A stretch of 64,000 bases of DNA from Litsea cubeba (lineage: Eukaryota > Streptophyta > Magnoliopsida > Laurales > Lauraceae). The notes under the pieces are model-generated. The model worked only from the letters and a program-made list of their open reading frames with translations, was not told where the DNA came from and ran no database searches. The stretch's first letter is position 1. Every line of letters starts with the position of its first letter. The stretch is from assembly GCA_012931725.1 (NCBI GenBank), contig CM022948.1:89426888-89490887 (forward strand), in the 5' to 3' direction. Below are positions 35,663 through 47,306 of the stretch, one piece after another. The position numbers and the translations under genes were made by a program.

Positions 35663-38600
35663 TCACCATTCTTCGAACAAGTTTTGAAGGCGTGATTTGA
35701 CGCTCTCATCATTCCACTCCAGCTTTTCTAGCTCTGTCCACTCGCTTGAGCCCACCCCTTCAAGATTTGGCGCACTCTGCGGTCCCAGTGGGACCCATTT
35801 CAATTCTGCACAACTCCACAGGCCGACATATTTCAAAGAATCAAAGTTGAGAATGCGTACTTGTTCATAGAAATTGGTAAGCTTGGGCAAACAAGATAGT
35901 AATAGAATCTCTAACCGAGGGAGCACACCCTTATCAGCCACTTCTTCCCCCTTTCTGATTATCACCTCCATTCCATCACAACTATGTACTTCGAGAATTA
36001 CAAGACATTCGAGTTCTCGCGCTGATGAGAAAAGGCTCTTAAACCCATGACATTTATGAATAATCAACCACTTTAGGTTTTGAAAACACCCAATTGCTGG
36101 CGATTGAGATGGGAAATTCTCTTCCATTATCAAATTCTCCATTTTCTCACAATCTTTAATCAGGAGATCTGCTAGTTGTGCTACAAATTGTGGGAAAGCA
36201 GGGGAGAAAATATGTCTCAAACCGCAATCGTCTACCATTAACTTCTCCAAATTATGAAAGCTACCGATGGGCATGGCCCCTTTCCAAATACTAGAAAGGC
36301 TTGGCAGGTTTTTCAGCCGTAGTCTTTTGAAGTTGGTGAGCACAGCATGCTGTTCCACGAGACCCTCTGAGTTGAACACTTCCTGCAACTCCTGACAGTC
36401 ATTAACTAAAAGCTCCTCTAGATTCTGCAGTGCTTTCACAAGATAAGATGGCAAGATATTGATCAATAAGTTATTGCAGGAGAACACCTCAAGGACTCTC
36501 AAGTTTTCCAGGCATCCAGCTGCAAGTGGCCCATTGCAGATTGTCTTCAAGTTCTCCAAGCGGAAAAGATATAAACGCTTTAAACTTTTGAATTTGAGTG
36601 GAGGTGCCTTTTCTTCCATGCTTATTACACATTCCATTTCACCACAATTGATGATTGCTAGTGCCTCTAAGCTTTCACCTCTCAGTTCTCGTCTATCCGC
36701 CAAATTTGTAAGGCCTCTGCAACATTCATACCGCAGTTCATTGGTTATATCAAACAACAATTGAACCGAATATGGAATTGGGAATGATATATTTTCAACT
36801 TTTATGAATCTTTGTATGGCAGCATCGAAATAGCAACCTCCTATACAAATTTGAAACTTCATGAGATTCTTCCATGGACCACTGGTGCTGCTTTGAGGCA
36901 TGCAACTCAAGGTTTCGATGTGAACATCTAGGACACGCAAATGCTTAAGGAATTCGAACTCAGCAATGCTAGCTTGTCTTGCATCTTCTGCTCCCTCTGG
37001 CTCCCATTGGTTGAAGCTATGTCCCATGTACAGTTCTTCTAAGCGAGTCAACCTCGATATCACATTTGGTGGAACAATTTCAAGCTTTGTATTACTCAAA
37101 TCCAAGAGCTTAAGATTGGTCAATTCACCAATTTCTTTTGGCAATTTATCGACCCCGGACTGCTTTAGGCACAGTATTTCTAGTTTCTTCAACTTGCCAA
37201 TTACAGCAACATCTTTTAACTCACGGCATCCGTCCAACCACAGTGTTCGGAGATTTTCAAGGCATTCCATCGACAATGGCAATGATGAGATATTTGTGGT
37301 GCATAGATCTAGAACTCTGAGCGCCTTCATCCCCGTAAAGAAGCTTTCCGGAATTTTTCTCAAATAATAATTAGTATCAAGTGATAAGGTTAAAAGTCGG
37401 GGGCAAACTACAGAATCAGGGAGCATTTCAAGATTGTTTCCAGCTAATGAAATCCTCTTACACTCTTCTAGGTTTTCAATCTCAGGCCACTCTTTCAATC
37501 CTGCACCAATTTTTACAAAGAACCCATGCTCATGTCTTGATGCTATTGAAATGGCAGCATTGTGAACAAGATCATGCATTTTTACCCTATTATCACTCTC
37601 TCCCTCCAACAACAGACAAGAATCCTTGAGTTTGTCAATCAAGGCATGAACTTTAACTGATGCTTCCTCTAATGTATTGACGTTACGAAAGAGGCCCTCC
37701 CCCATCCCATACCTTATCAGGTCATCCCTAGAAATACGATAGCCTTCTGGAAAGAGAGAGCACAATAGGAAGAGTGACTTAGCCTCCTTACTTTCCAAGT
37801 ATTTGTAGCTCAACTCCAGAGAAGCCAACACCTTCTTATTCATATCTGTGATGTTTGCAGGATTAGACCTTTGTAATTCTTGCAATGCATTTTTCCAAAC
37901 AATTTCGTCCTTACTGCTTAATGCCGTTCCAACTACGACGATCGCAAGAGGCAAACCTCCACATTCTTTTGCCACCTTCTCTGCTAAATCATGTAAAGCA
38001 GGAGTACTGTCCACAATAGGACCTGCTGTCTTTCTGAACAAACTCCATGAATCTTGTTCTGATAACAAGTTTACTGGAATAACTTTTTGGCTCCGCATAG
38101 CATCACAGACTCCTCTATCTCGCGTCGTCAATATTATGTTGCAACCCTTGCATTCTTCTCCATGGGGGATTCCTACATCAGCCAGGACTAATCTTGCCCA
38201 CAAGTTATCCAAGATTAGTAAAACATTCTTGGCCTGACGCAATCTGTCCGACAGCTTGCTTGCTCTCGTGTATTCATTTCCTTCTTCAAGTTTTAAGCCT
38301 AACTGGTCTGCAATGTCACTTTGGATTGTTTTCAAGTCCGGGTTTTGAGGCAGAGTTACCATGACAACTTCTTCATAGAGTTTCCCTCTTTTCACCAATT
38401 TGGCTACTTGTTTCATCAATGTCGTCTTACCTACTCCTCCCATTCCATATACCCCTATGATGTTGGTGTCCTTATCTTTCAATGCATCCATTACTTGTTT
38501 CATAACAAATTCTGTGGATTCAGATTTGTAAAAATCTCCATCAGGCAATGATTCAATGCTTGTATTTGGGTTGGGGTATGATACACTAGTAAAATTTCTT

Positions 38601-38974
38601 CGGAGGCCGTTAACTGTGTCAATCTGCTTCTTTGCTTCTTTACCCATCTTGTACCGCATGCGCAAATCAAAACATCTTATATTCCCTTGAAGTTGATTAT
38701 CCAATCTTTGCACATCTGCTATGATAGCATCTACACCTGCTAACCATCCAGTCACTGTATCATGGACTACTTCATTGTTTCTCTGAGCGACTTGAACCCT
38801 CCTTAGTACGTCATTTTTTTCCCGCTCCAACTTCTCAACTTCTATTTTGAGATTGTCAACATATTTTTTGTAGCGAATAAAATAACTTGCTTGCCGTTTA
38901 ATAGGAACAAGTACATATTTACTAACTTCAGTTACCGGTTGAATCACTACTCCAATGATTGCCAAAAGTGCCAT
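35663..38974 (-). CDS. CC-NBS-LRR disease resistance protein (RPS2/At4g27190-like), intact
   Basis: An intracellular immune receptor expected to detect a pathogen effector and trigger cell death. It is 1103 aa in one coding exon. Residues 1-150 form a coiled-coil-rich N-terminus without an EDVID motif, as in the RPS2/RPS5 group. NB-ARC motifs: P-loop GMGGVGKTTL (177-186), kinase-2 LLILDNLW (252-259), RNBS-B with TTRDR (283-287), GLPLA (340-344), RNBS-D region with SLFPEGY (406-412) and MHD (467-469). From about 500 to the end there are irregular leucine-rich repeats, first the LP..I..L..L..L type, then larger C-terminal units of the VxDC..L..(I/V)F type. All nucleotide-binding motifs are intact. 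The start fits the paralogue and lies 36 nt after a predicted 5'-UTR splice acceptor. The ligand and pathogen specificity are unknown. Confidence 0.96.
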   Translation of the reverse strand: MALLAIIGVVIQPVTEVSKYVLVPIKRQASYFIRYKKYVDNLKIEVEKLEREKNDVLRRVQVAQRNNEVVHDTVTGWLAGVDAIIADVQRLDNQLQGNIRCFDLRMRYKMGKEAKKQIDTVNGLRRNFTSVSYPNPNTSIESLPDGDFYKSESTEFVMKQVMDALKDKDTNIIGVYGMGGVGKTTLMKQVAKLVKRGKLYEEVVMVTLPQNPDLKTIQSDIADQLGLKLEEGNEYTRASKLSDRLRQAKNVLLILDNLWARLVLADVGIPHGEECKGCNIILTTRDRGVCDAMRSQKVIPVNLLSEQDSWSLFRKTAGPIVDSTPALHDLAEKVAKECGGLPLAIVVVGTALSSKDEIVWKNALQELQRSNPANITDMNKKVLASLELSYKYLESKEAKSLFLLCSLFPEGYRISRDDLIRYGMGEGLFRNVNTLEEASVKVHALIDKLKDSCLLLEGESDNRVKMHDLVHNAAISIASRHEHGFFVKIGAGLKEWPEIENLEECKRISLAGNNLEMLPDSVVCPRLLTLSLDTNYYLRKIPESFFTGMKALRVLDLCTTNISSLPLSMECLENLRTLWLDGCRELKDVAVIGKLKKLEILCLKQSGVDKLPKEIGELTNLKLLDLSNTKLEIVPPNVISRLTRLEELYMGHSFNQWEPEGAEDARQASIAEFEFLKHLRVLDVHIETLSCMPQSSTSGPWKNLMKFQICIGGCYFDAAIQRFIKVENISFPIPYSVQLLFDITNELRYECCRGLTNLADRRELRGESLEALAIINCGEMECVISMEEKAPPLKFKSLKRLYLFRLENLKTICNGPLAAGCLENLRVLEVFSCNNLLINILPSYLVKALQNLEELLVNDCQELQEVFNSEGLVEQHAVLTNFKRLRLKNLPSLSSIWKGAMPIGSFHNLEKLMVDDCGLRHIFSPAFPQFVAQLADLLIKDCEKMENLIMEENFPSQSPAIGCFQNLKWLIIHKCHGFKSLFSSARELECLVILEVHSCDGMEVIIRKGEEVADKGVLPRLEILLLSCLPKLTNFYEQVRILNFDSLKYVGLWSCAELKWVPLGPQSAPNLEGVGSSEWTELEKLEWNDESVKSRLQNLFEEW

Positions 38975-41480
38975 TGTTTTACCAGGTCAACTAAGAGCAA
39001 CGATGGATGACTGCAAGAAAAAGAAAAAGAAAGAAAATGATGATTATTGATATATAATAGAGTCAAAGATATTAGTATTAGGCTAAGAGTATAGAAGGTA
39101 TAATCATAACGGACTAAGGTTTTATGGAGACGTTTCAAGAAAAGCATTTAATGTGGTTATTTAGCAACCAGTTCAAGGCCAAGGGATATTTTCCTTTTTT
39201 GTAGAAGTTTCAAGAGGAAAATCCCTGTATCTTTTTTCAAGATGAGGAAAAATATAGTAAAACCCTACTAACAGAGTTTCATTGAGTTACGGAGAGAATA
39301 GGGCCACATTTACCATTCTTACGAGAGACAGAAAATGGGTTTTACATATGCAAATATTACATTGATATAATATACATGCAAAACACATTACCATGTTTGC
39401 TGAAATCACCATTTTAACATGAGTAAAGGACTACATCCAACGGTTTTAGATTTATATGGGATTTTTTTGGATTGCTCGGGAATTTCTCAAAATCCATGAA
39501 GAATTAAAATATGAAACTAAATGCTGTGATATTAATGATTAATATAAGATTATTGAACGGTTCAGATCATGAATTAGACTATTGGATGCCCACAAGTGCA
39601 GAAAATAAGATCCATAGTTTGAGACTTATTTTATAAAATACTCGAAATCTATGGAGATTTACCAACTTTAAGATCTTGAGGCATTTTAGTTCAATAAACA
39701 AATTGAATGGTTTAGATTATAAATATGGAGTCCACAAGAATGAAAACATAAAGGTATTTGATGGCTCCCATATAGGAATGTATTCCCCGTGCGCCCGTGT
39801 AAGACGTATACTTGTGCCTCTTCCAAGAGAGGTGTGAAAATTATATCCTATAAATTGTCTTATTCACACCCCATTTTCCAACCTCATTTACGTATATTAT
39901 GCATAATTAAGCTCGGACAGGCATGGTGATGTATAACCATTATGCATAGAAATTATTTACATATATATAAAAGGCAGCAAACAAACATATTAATTGGAGA
40001 TGGGTTGCACAAGGGTCCACTTTGAACCCCCATGATTATTTGAAGATACTCAAAGATGATTAGGGTTGTAAATGGGTCTCCGATTCTCCGATTACCCGAA
40101 GGTTCCGACCTGTTAGGTTCCGAGTTTGGGTCCTTATTTTGGTCCCGATAAGTAAATGGTTCCGGTTCCGGATCCTTTTTTTGGAACCATTACCTAAACG
40201 GGTATGGTTCCGGATCCACAGTGGCTCAGACCCGTGGACCCGGGACCCGACCTAATACTCTAACATAAATACTTTATTATCTATATGTTACATGGGAACC
40301 CCTCATTCTAAGTTTCTAACCTAATCTTCCGTCCCCAAACCACATGTTATTGATAGACAAAAGGTTACATTTGTTTTGTAGGTGATCCAATTGAATTACG
40401 AAAAAGCATAATTATTTTTTTTTAAAGGAAAAATACAGGTATTAGGGTCCAAACCCGAAACCGGATCCAGACCCGCCTCACATACGGTTCCGGTTCTGGT
40501 TCCGGTTCCCATTAATATTATCGGGTCTGATTTCGGAATGAGTTTTCTGGTTCCGAACCGGGTCCGGTTCCCCCCTCTTGGAAAACGGTTCCGGTTCAAC
40601 TCTGGACTTGGACTGAAACCGACCCATTTACAACCCTAAAGATGATGTTCCGTAGACACCGTATAGTGGGTTGGTTGAGCAACACCGGTTACATGTATAG
40701 GGTCCAATAAGATCAACCCATTTATTAATCATGTTCGAGAGGTCAAACCAAGTCCGAAGTTAAAGCGCCAATCCAAACCCTTTAACAGCTCAGGCTCAGG
40801 ATCAGATTGGGTTGAAGGGTGATTGTTGATTAGCGCAGGAATGAAGGAGTTGACTTGAAACCCTTAATTAGGTCAGAAATGTCAACCCAACAGTCCCAAT
40901 ATGAAAATGAGTAAATGGGTCAACTCGATCCGTAAACTACCGGGTTGAGTAAGGGTTGGATTAGCAGGTGGGAATAACTTGCCATCCTCTAATATCATCC
41001 TCATCCATTTATCATTCACTGTGGTTTCAGTGGGGCCCACAGGGAGAAATTGGCTGAACCCATTTCTCCAAGATCAAAGGGCTGGAAAAGAAACATGAAA
41101 TTGGCCCAACACACACAAAAACAAGCAGCAAGCAGATGGCTTCGATCTCAGAATCTCGATGATTTTATTGTTTGGTAATGCCCCATATGTAATATTTCAA
41201 GCCTTTGGATCAAAGAAACATGAAATTGACGACTAGGAAACCATCATCAAATACTTTATTTTGCAAGACCTTGAACTCCAACCATCATCAATTTCTTGAT
41301 TTTGCACAGAGAAGGCTTAAATGGAGCATGAATTTAAAAAAAAAAAGAAAAAAAATACCTTTCCCGGCAGCAGTGATATTTCCAAATTTCTCAGCTAAGC
41401 TCAGACTGATCCACTTTCTCAGCTCAGCTACTCAAACAGCCTCTGCATTAGATCTGAGGAAGGAAGCTCCTCTCTCTCTC
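38975..41480 (-). promoter_or_regulatory. 5' leader of the intact NLR with a 2.35-kb UTR intron
   Basis: On the minus strand a donor AAAG|GTATTT at 41358/41359 and an acceptor TTTTTCTTGCAG|TCATCC at 39010/39011 delimit an intron of 39011-41358. The paralogous gene has the same arrangement. Exon 1 would be the CT-rich (GA-rich on the minus strand) leader around 41359-41480. No transcript evidence is available here. The call rests on good splice sites and on conservation between the two gene copies. Confidence 0.65.
40053..40646. mobile_element. hAT MITE (578 bp) with perfect 8-bp target duplication, in the NLR UTR intron
   Basis: The element spans 40061-40638. Terminal inverted repeats tagggttgtaaatgggtc and gacccatttacaacccta match perfectly over 18 bp. 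The direct repeat aagatgat lies at 40053-40060 and 40639-40646. An 8-bp duplication plus this terminus is diagnostic of hAT. The interior is rich in ggttccggttcc-type repeats and has no transposase. It lies in the UTR intron of the intact NLR gene. The R3 paralogue has no counterpart. Confidence 0.95.
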
Positions 41481-41508
41481 TCTCCCTCTCTCTCTCTCTC
41501 TCCAATAG
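41469..41508. repeat. CT microsatellite at the NLR leader
   Basis: An almost pure CT run with one ccctc interruption. A similar run lies at 54779-54797 in the equivalent place of block R3, so it predates the duplication. CT/GA tracts near plant transcription starts often belong to the leader. Confidence 0.85.
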
Positions 41509-41510
41509 AA

Positions 41511-42754
41511 TGGTAGAGTCGACTTGACTTGACTTGACTCAATGGTTTAGAACCACTGTATATTCGTTTGCATAGGTCCGGATCCTAACCGTTAAATGAA
41601 CTCTCTCTCTTATGGATTCTCAGTCCAACAGGAGTTGATCCATCGGTGTAAATTGAGGATGGACGATGAATAAAAAGATATTCATAATTAACGGTTCGGA
41701 TTTTTAAGAGGTGAACCACACTATAAGCTTTCAGTAAATGAACTCACAAGAAGCCTGAGTGATTTTCACAGAGCATCTAGTCTCTGTGTGTGGTACAGTT
41801 TAGTACATCAATAATTGAATACAACCACCATTGAAGACCACAAATCGGTGGAAGTGGATCTCATCCTTATCCAATGAGAGGCAATGGATCTTATCCAATA
41901 TTGACCGTTCATTGAACCAAGCTATCATGTGTATTATGATTGGTCCGTGGGCTGATTCCAGAGCTGAGACTTCGGCCTGCTACTTAAATGGACAGGGAGT
42001 TGGCTCTCATTTCCTCAAGGCTCAACTGAATCTGAATGACAAGGCCCGTGCACAAGTTTTTAAGCATGAGCGGGTTCAAACTCACGCTCTTTTTCTGAAG
42101 CCACTTGTCCACGCAAAAGCATAACTTACTCAATGCATGAGAGAGGTAGCGACTTCACTTATTCGGAGAAATAGTCGAGAGGCCGGACACACTCGTCCGG
42201 AAAAAAAATTTTTGCTAAAGAGCTTATCTTTCGTTGTAGATCATAACCATTTTATGATGGGGCCTACAAAATAATTGGCTAGAAGAATCCATTCCAACCA
42301 TTCAAATTACAGGCTTTTGATTCAATAATTAAGAGAAATTAAAGTTTGGTCATATGAACATAACATTGCATCATAACAGGGAGCCAGTCGCGTTCTTTTA
42401 TATGACTACTTTTAGGAGCTTGTTGGAAATATTCATTGGATTCGTTGTTGAATATATTTCAATTATTTTGTTTTCTATAATTAATATGCTCATGAAATTA
42501 GAAATATTTTATTTGACTGCCATTTCTTTTATTTGTTTGAAACTCTAGTGGAGATTCTTCTTGGTTCTATCATTATTATGGAAAACAAAGAAGAATTAAG
42601 ACCTTTTGAAACATGTAGATTTCGTGGCTGTTGTGTTTCTTTTCACAAATCTTGTTAGAGATCTTGTTTTTCTTATTGCTTGTTCTTTTATTCACATCTC
42701 CCATTGCAACAAGCCATTCATAAATAGATTATGAACTAACTTTTTTTTTTTATG
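41511..42754. other. Intergenic region, nothing recognised
   Basis: No gene or transposon boundary is supported between the R1 block and the hAT element at 42763. Confidence 0.5.
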
Positions 42755-43686
42755 GGTGAGATCAGGGGCGGACTCAGGTGATAATCATCTGGGGCGACCG
42801 CCCCAGATGGAATCAAGAAATCCCTTATACCTTCAATGGGCCCCTCGCCATGCCCCACATATTTCAACAAGTCTGCCCCACCTACTTCAGTCTTGTATTG
42901 TTGTCCAGCAAAACAACGTACTATTGGAGATAGTGTTGCATTGCAGTCTTGCCACATACTGGAGTCTAGATTTGAGTAGCCTTATATTGTAGTCTTGCCA
43001 TGTATTGGAGTCTTGTAGTATGGTTGAGTAGTCTTGTAGTGCAGCCTTGCAAGATCAATATAAAGAATACAAGTTGCATAGATAGGGTCTTGTGTCTGGG
43101 TTAGACTTTGTTTTATTGGAGAAGTTGAAATAGAAATATATAAAAATAGATTAAATGGGAATTGAGTGTAGTAAAAGAAAGAGATTATTTTATAAAGAGA
43201 ATGGATAATATAGAAAGAGATGGGAATTGGGGGATTGAAAAATGAGAGATGAATATTTAAAGGGAGAATGGTGTGTTTGTTTTATAGAAGAATGATTTGT
43301 TGATTATTAAAATGCCATTAACATATGAAATTCTCATTTGCTTTATATGTGTTAAGTGTGATCTGGGTTTCCTTGATTTAGTGAGATTGGGTGAGCATTT
43401 TGAATGAATTAGAGTTTCTTCAATTCCATAATCCATGGTATTGTGTCATGTTATTGTCATTCTCAATCCTTCAATTTCTCTTTGACATTAGAGTCTGCCT
43501 CTCTTTTTTCTTATAAAGGAAAGTAGGTAGTTACAAAATTATAGAAATTAAGTTTTAACTATTTATTTCTTCTTATTTTTCATTTTTTTTTTTTAAAATT
43601 CATTTATTGAACCAATGTTTATGATTATGCTAGCAAAAGTTTAGCCCCACCTAAATGAAAATCCTGAGTCCGCCACTGGGTGAGAT
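42755..43686. mobile_element. Non-autonomous hAT element (916 bp) with perfect 8-bp target duplication
   Basis: The element spans 42763-43678. Left end caggggcggactcagg; right end, reverse complemented, cagtggcggactcagg (15 of 16 match). The direct repeat ggtgagat lies at 42755-42762 and 43679-43686. The interior is AT-rich and has no transposase. The target site itself was a short direct repeat: gattatgaactaact occurs on both sides. Confidence 0.95.
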
Positions 43687-44973
43687 TATGAACTAACTAG
43701 AATCATAAAAGAGAAAAAATAGATCTAGGCCGGACCCAATTACATCCCTACTCTATTTGCATAGTATTTACCATTTGTTTAACCATTTAAATTCTCATTA
43801 TAACTATTTTTATATATTTTTTTAATTATCATCAAATAAACATAAAAAATTAAAGTGCATGGGCCCCACCTAACAAAGTGATGATGAGTGGGCGCCACAT
43901 ATCTCATTCTTAACACCATTCCACCAAATAGGTTCTTTGATCCCAATGTTCTATGAGAAAATAACAAATCCCAGTCAAATCCACCTTGAAAAATTAGTCA
44001 ACGTAGCATTCAACCAATTCAAATATTTTTCATGAATCAACATCACCAATCATTTTGGTAAGGTTCAGGTTCATATCTCCTATGTTACTCACCCCTTCAT
44101 ACAAGAAGATACTATCGTAGAATAGAGGAAAATGCAGGTGTAAAACAAGTAATAGATAGCTCCACGTATTCATAAAAGACGATGAGTCAATGAATGTCCT
44201 GTGCTAAGAAAAGATGAATCAGAGCAGAGCCATTGCAGGAGAGAGGGTGCTTGAGAGAAGAGGCAGAGTAAGGAGCGGTTGCTAGAATGCCAGAGCTTCT
44301 GCCCTCTGCCATTTCTCGGCGATCGTTGCCTCCCTGCGCTTCACATTACTTGGGAAGGAACACACCTTCATGTGAAATCAAGCAAATAAAATGGAAATTT
44401 TATTAGATACTAACAAACCCATGGAAAATAGAATGAGATACATACACATATGTAGATTAGTCACAAGCATAAAACTCCTGCAATTAAGTTTAAAACAACT
44501 TAGCAGACCTCAAAAATTGTAACTTCTAAATGTTCTGATCTTGAGTCATTTAAAAGAACAGTACATATAACATACACCTACTTCTTAGAATGTATACCTA
44601 CCATTCATGAACATAAGTTGCTCAATCACACAACTATCAATAGATATGTGCACCATAAAAGAAATGGCACTCACTTGAATCTGATTGAGAACCACAGCTG
44701 GGATGATAACATCTAAAATACTTGATTAATTTTAATAGGATGAATAATGTTTTGCAACAGATCAATCCTACTGTGAGGTGTACTCTGATTGGAATGAATT
44801 TTATACGAGTATCCATATAAGAAATGGAATAAGCAGTTTAATTTTTCCATAAATGGGCTATATTAAGGAGGATATTAAGGAGGATGTTTGGTTAAAGTGC
44901 CCATCTGTCTCATGAGAGCTTTGAGGAATGGTAAATGTAGAGGGTATGGTGCCAGCTTGTTTAGTTGGCCTGG
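43687..44973. other. Intergenic region with a GC-richer patch near 44220-44350
   Basis: No gene could be assigned. A patch at 44220-44350 is GC-richer and on the minus strand encodes a 41-codon open frame starting MAEGRSSG at 44312 and ending at 44187. It could be a leader exon, but no downstream exon was found. Confidence 0.4.
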
Positions 44974-45104
44974 CATTGCCCTTTTTTTTTCCTTCTACAT
45001 CAGGGATTCGAACTCATGCACACTAATCACACACCCATGTCCCTAACCGAGCTACAGCTGGGACAGTCCCTAACCGAGCTACAGCTGTGGGACAGTCATT
45101 GCCC
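44974..45104 (-). mobile_element. tRNA-derived SINE with duplicated A-box head
   Basis: The body is at 44982-45096 on the minus strand, flanked by cattgccc (44974-44981 and 45097-45104). In minus orientation it starts with a head in which tgtagctcggttaggg occurs twice (A-box-like, consensus TRGCNNAGYNGG). It continues with an internal B box, agttcgaatccc (complement of 45003-45014), and ends in a run of A. Box spacing is about that of a tRNA gene. A pol III promoter, an A tail and a target duplication together define a SINE. Confidence 0.8.
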
Positions 45105-45615
45105 ATTATGTCTGGAATTGTAAATGGAAAACAACCATTGTCAAACTCTACTGCTAAGGCTGGAAAGGATTCAGACTTCTCATTGTGCAGTGCCTGTAAA
45201 GGATTCAGCCTTCTCATTGTGCAGCGCCGGGCCAAAAGTTCACAATGATAAGGCAATCTACACATTTGATGAGCAGCTAAAGTTGGATGGATGAAATTGG
45301 AATAACTCATGGTCCAAGGCTGATAGACAATCAATGGCTGGGATCATCCTGTCATCCACAACGAGCCACTGCATTCATGGCTTTAGCTTATGTAAACAAC
45401 ATATTATGACATAGGGTGCCTCCCTTTTGGAACACCACAATGACAAATCTGCAAGAAGCCCCTCCTGAAACAGCTGTAGGAATTAAATCCGAGCAGGGAT
45501 ACAGGGTGAGGCAGAAGGACTAACAGATTCATTCAGAACCCATACACCAAATAGAAACTCAATTGAATCATCTGTAATCTTTTGATCTCTATATAATTTG
45601 GTTCACTCATAAACT

Positions 45616-46526
45616 TTTATCAAAGGGGTGAAATTTGCAGTAGACCTCTAAATTCTCATGATTCAGTTTTATAAGGTGAAGATTGTATGTCATTTCTTAT
45701 AAGAAGCAGGAAATTCTGATTGACTCTTTTGTATCTCCACTTTTAATGTTCTCTAAACCTTATGGATAAAGTCCCTTGCCTAAAAATTTAATAGAAAGTT
45801 GCAGTCTTGAACCTATACTGAAGGGTCAACAAAGAAGATACGAAGGACCATAAGAATTTCTCCCTTTTGACGTGAGATTTACTACCCGCTTTTCATCCTA
45901 TGAAACCGTTTGTCCATTTTACATCTCCACTCCTTCAAGCAAATAAGCCCTCCCCAAGGAAATACTTGGAATTTACCAAATAAGCTATATAGATGCCACA
46001 GTCATGAGTACAAAAGTAGAACAACTCTATAATGTTTACCAGGTTAAAATGTCACAACCATAATGTTATTGAAATCCAGAAAATCATAATCTTTTGAAGG
46101 TGAAGATAGTACCAATATAAGGAGCTCCAAAATTAGATAGGCTAATCAAAGAAGAGTAAATAACACAAGCTACTACTAATATTTAAAATGGTTACACAAA
46201 TTTCTACTAATTTACAAAATCAACTAATAAAAATGTGCAAACAACTCCCAAATGCAAGGATATGTATATGAGAATAAAAATACTAAGAAATCAACAAGGG
46301 CTGAATTTTATTTTATTTCTCATTGAGAAAGAAATACAAAAGAGAAAACAGTAAAATAAAAAAAAAATTGTTTCAGGGCCTCTTTCCCTAGGCTGTAATT
46401 GAAATCCTAAAACTTCATTGTAATGTTGGGGTGGCTGGTGTTATTGAGCATTAAAGAGCTAAAGAATGAAGGGTCTAAGGTTGAAAAGTGTAAGCAAAGA
46501 ACACATTTCTAAATGCACTCCACTCA
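45616..46526. repeat. NLR 3' flank, orphan copy R2
   Basis: Clear copy of the sequence found just downstream of both NLR genes (34394-35465 and 48965-49735), in the same orientation, but with no NLR coding sequence following it. Similarity stops near 46526, about 200 bp short of where the gene stop would be. Non-homologous sequence and a LINE relic follow. It marks a third NLR copy that has been lost. Confidence 0.85.
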
Positions 46527-46674
46527 CCACATCATGGATGGCCAAATTATTACCTAAATCGCCATAGAGTGTATTAAATTTGAAGCAAACAAGTGTATCT
46601 CTTTTTTCAAAAAAAAAAAAAAGTCATTAAAGGAACTGGCACTCTGGCAGTACATGAGAGCTATACTGACATGC

Positions 46675-47306
46675 TTAACCAGAAGCAAAGGGAAGGAAAA
46701 ACCAACACAAAACAAACACCATATGAAGGGGACCATCACCAGCAACCCAAGAACAACAACAATCCAAAAAACCAATTAAAAAGAGGCAACATCCTTCCAG
46801 TTGAACATACTTTTGGTCCACTGGAAGCCCATGGAAGAGAGTGTTGACCCAAGTCCAATTAGCTACTAAAAACTTTATCTTAATTATCAAAGACTCGGTT
46901 GATGACTCGACCCCTTCAAAACACCTAGCATTCCTCTCTTTCCATAGTAGCCAAATGATAGCCGGAAACGACAGCTTCCACATTTCTTTGCCTCGAGGAG
47001 AAAGAAGGGGAGAAATCCAGGCTTGAAAAGGATCCAAAATGGATCCCGAAAAGACCCAACTACATCCAAACCAATCAATCACCGCACTGACATCGCCTGA
47101 GCAAAAGTGCATTTGCGGAAAAGATGGTCAATTGACTCCTCCTCACTTAAGCACATGGGGCAAGCATTCACCACAATCATACCTCTTCGCCTTAAGTTAT
47201 CCATAGTAAGAATTCTATTCCGGAGGGCGAGCCACCCAAACACCATTACTCTAGTTGGGAATTTTAATTTCCATATCCTAGCCACAATGCTCCTCATAGC
47301 AAACAC
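46675..47306 (-). pseudogene. LINE (non-LTR retrotransposon) C-terminal fragment
   Basis: Two overlapping frames on the minus strand together give the zf-RVT zinc-binding region of plant L1-type reverse transcriptases. The first is WKLKFPTRVMVFGWLALRNR ... CPMC ... IDHLFRKC (47079-47306). After a frameshift near 47100, the second gives the usual W..P..IIWLLWKERNARCFEG segment (46675-47112). The RT core is not present. The relic lies between the orphan NLR flank and block R3. Confidence 0.88.

Larger units (their letters stand above)
33790..41510 (-). repeat. NLR segmental duplication, block R1
   Basis: This block contains the intact NLR gene and its flanks and matches block R3 (48330-54820) along its length. 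The 3' flank shares gtcaagatttcaagcccgta-type sequence at 33801 and 48342. The coding regions are paralogous. The 5'-UTR intron and the CT-rich leader at 41469-41508 also match R3. R1 is longer mainly because of a hAT MITE and extra DNA in the UTR intron. Confidence 0.88.

Noticed and set aside
36459..38551. Several open frames of 76-133 codons on the plus strand opposite the intact NLR
   Set aside because: They are antisense shadows of the conserved NLR coding sequence and appear again opposite the pseudogene. No independent motif.
45003..45060. tRNA-like A and B boxes that could suggest a tRNA gene
   Set aside because: No acceptor-stem pairing or anticodon arm could be built. The A tail and target duplication identify a SINE.
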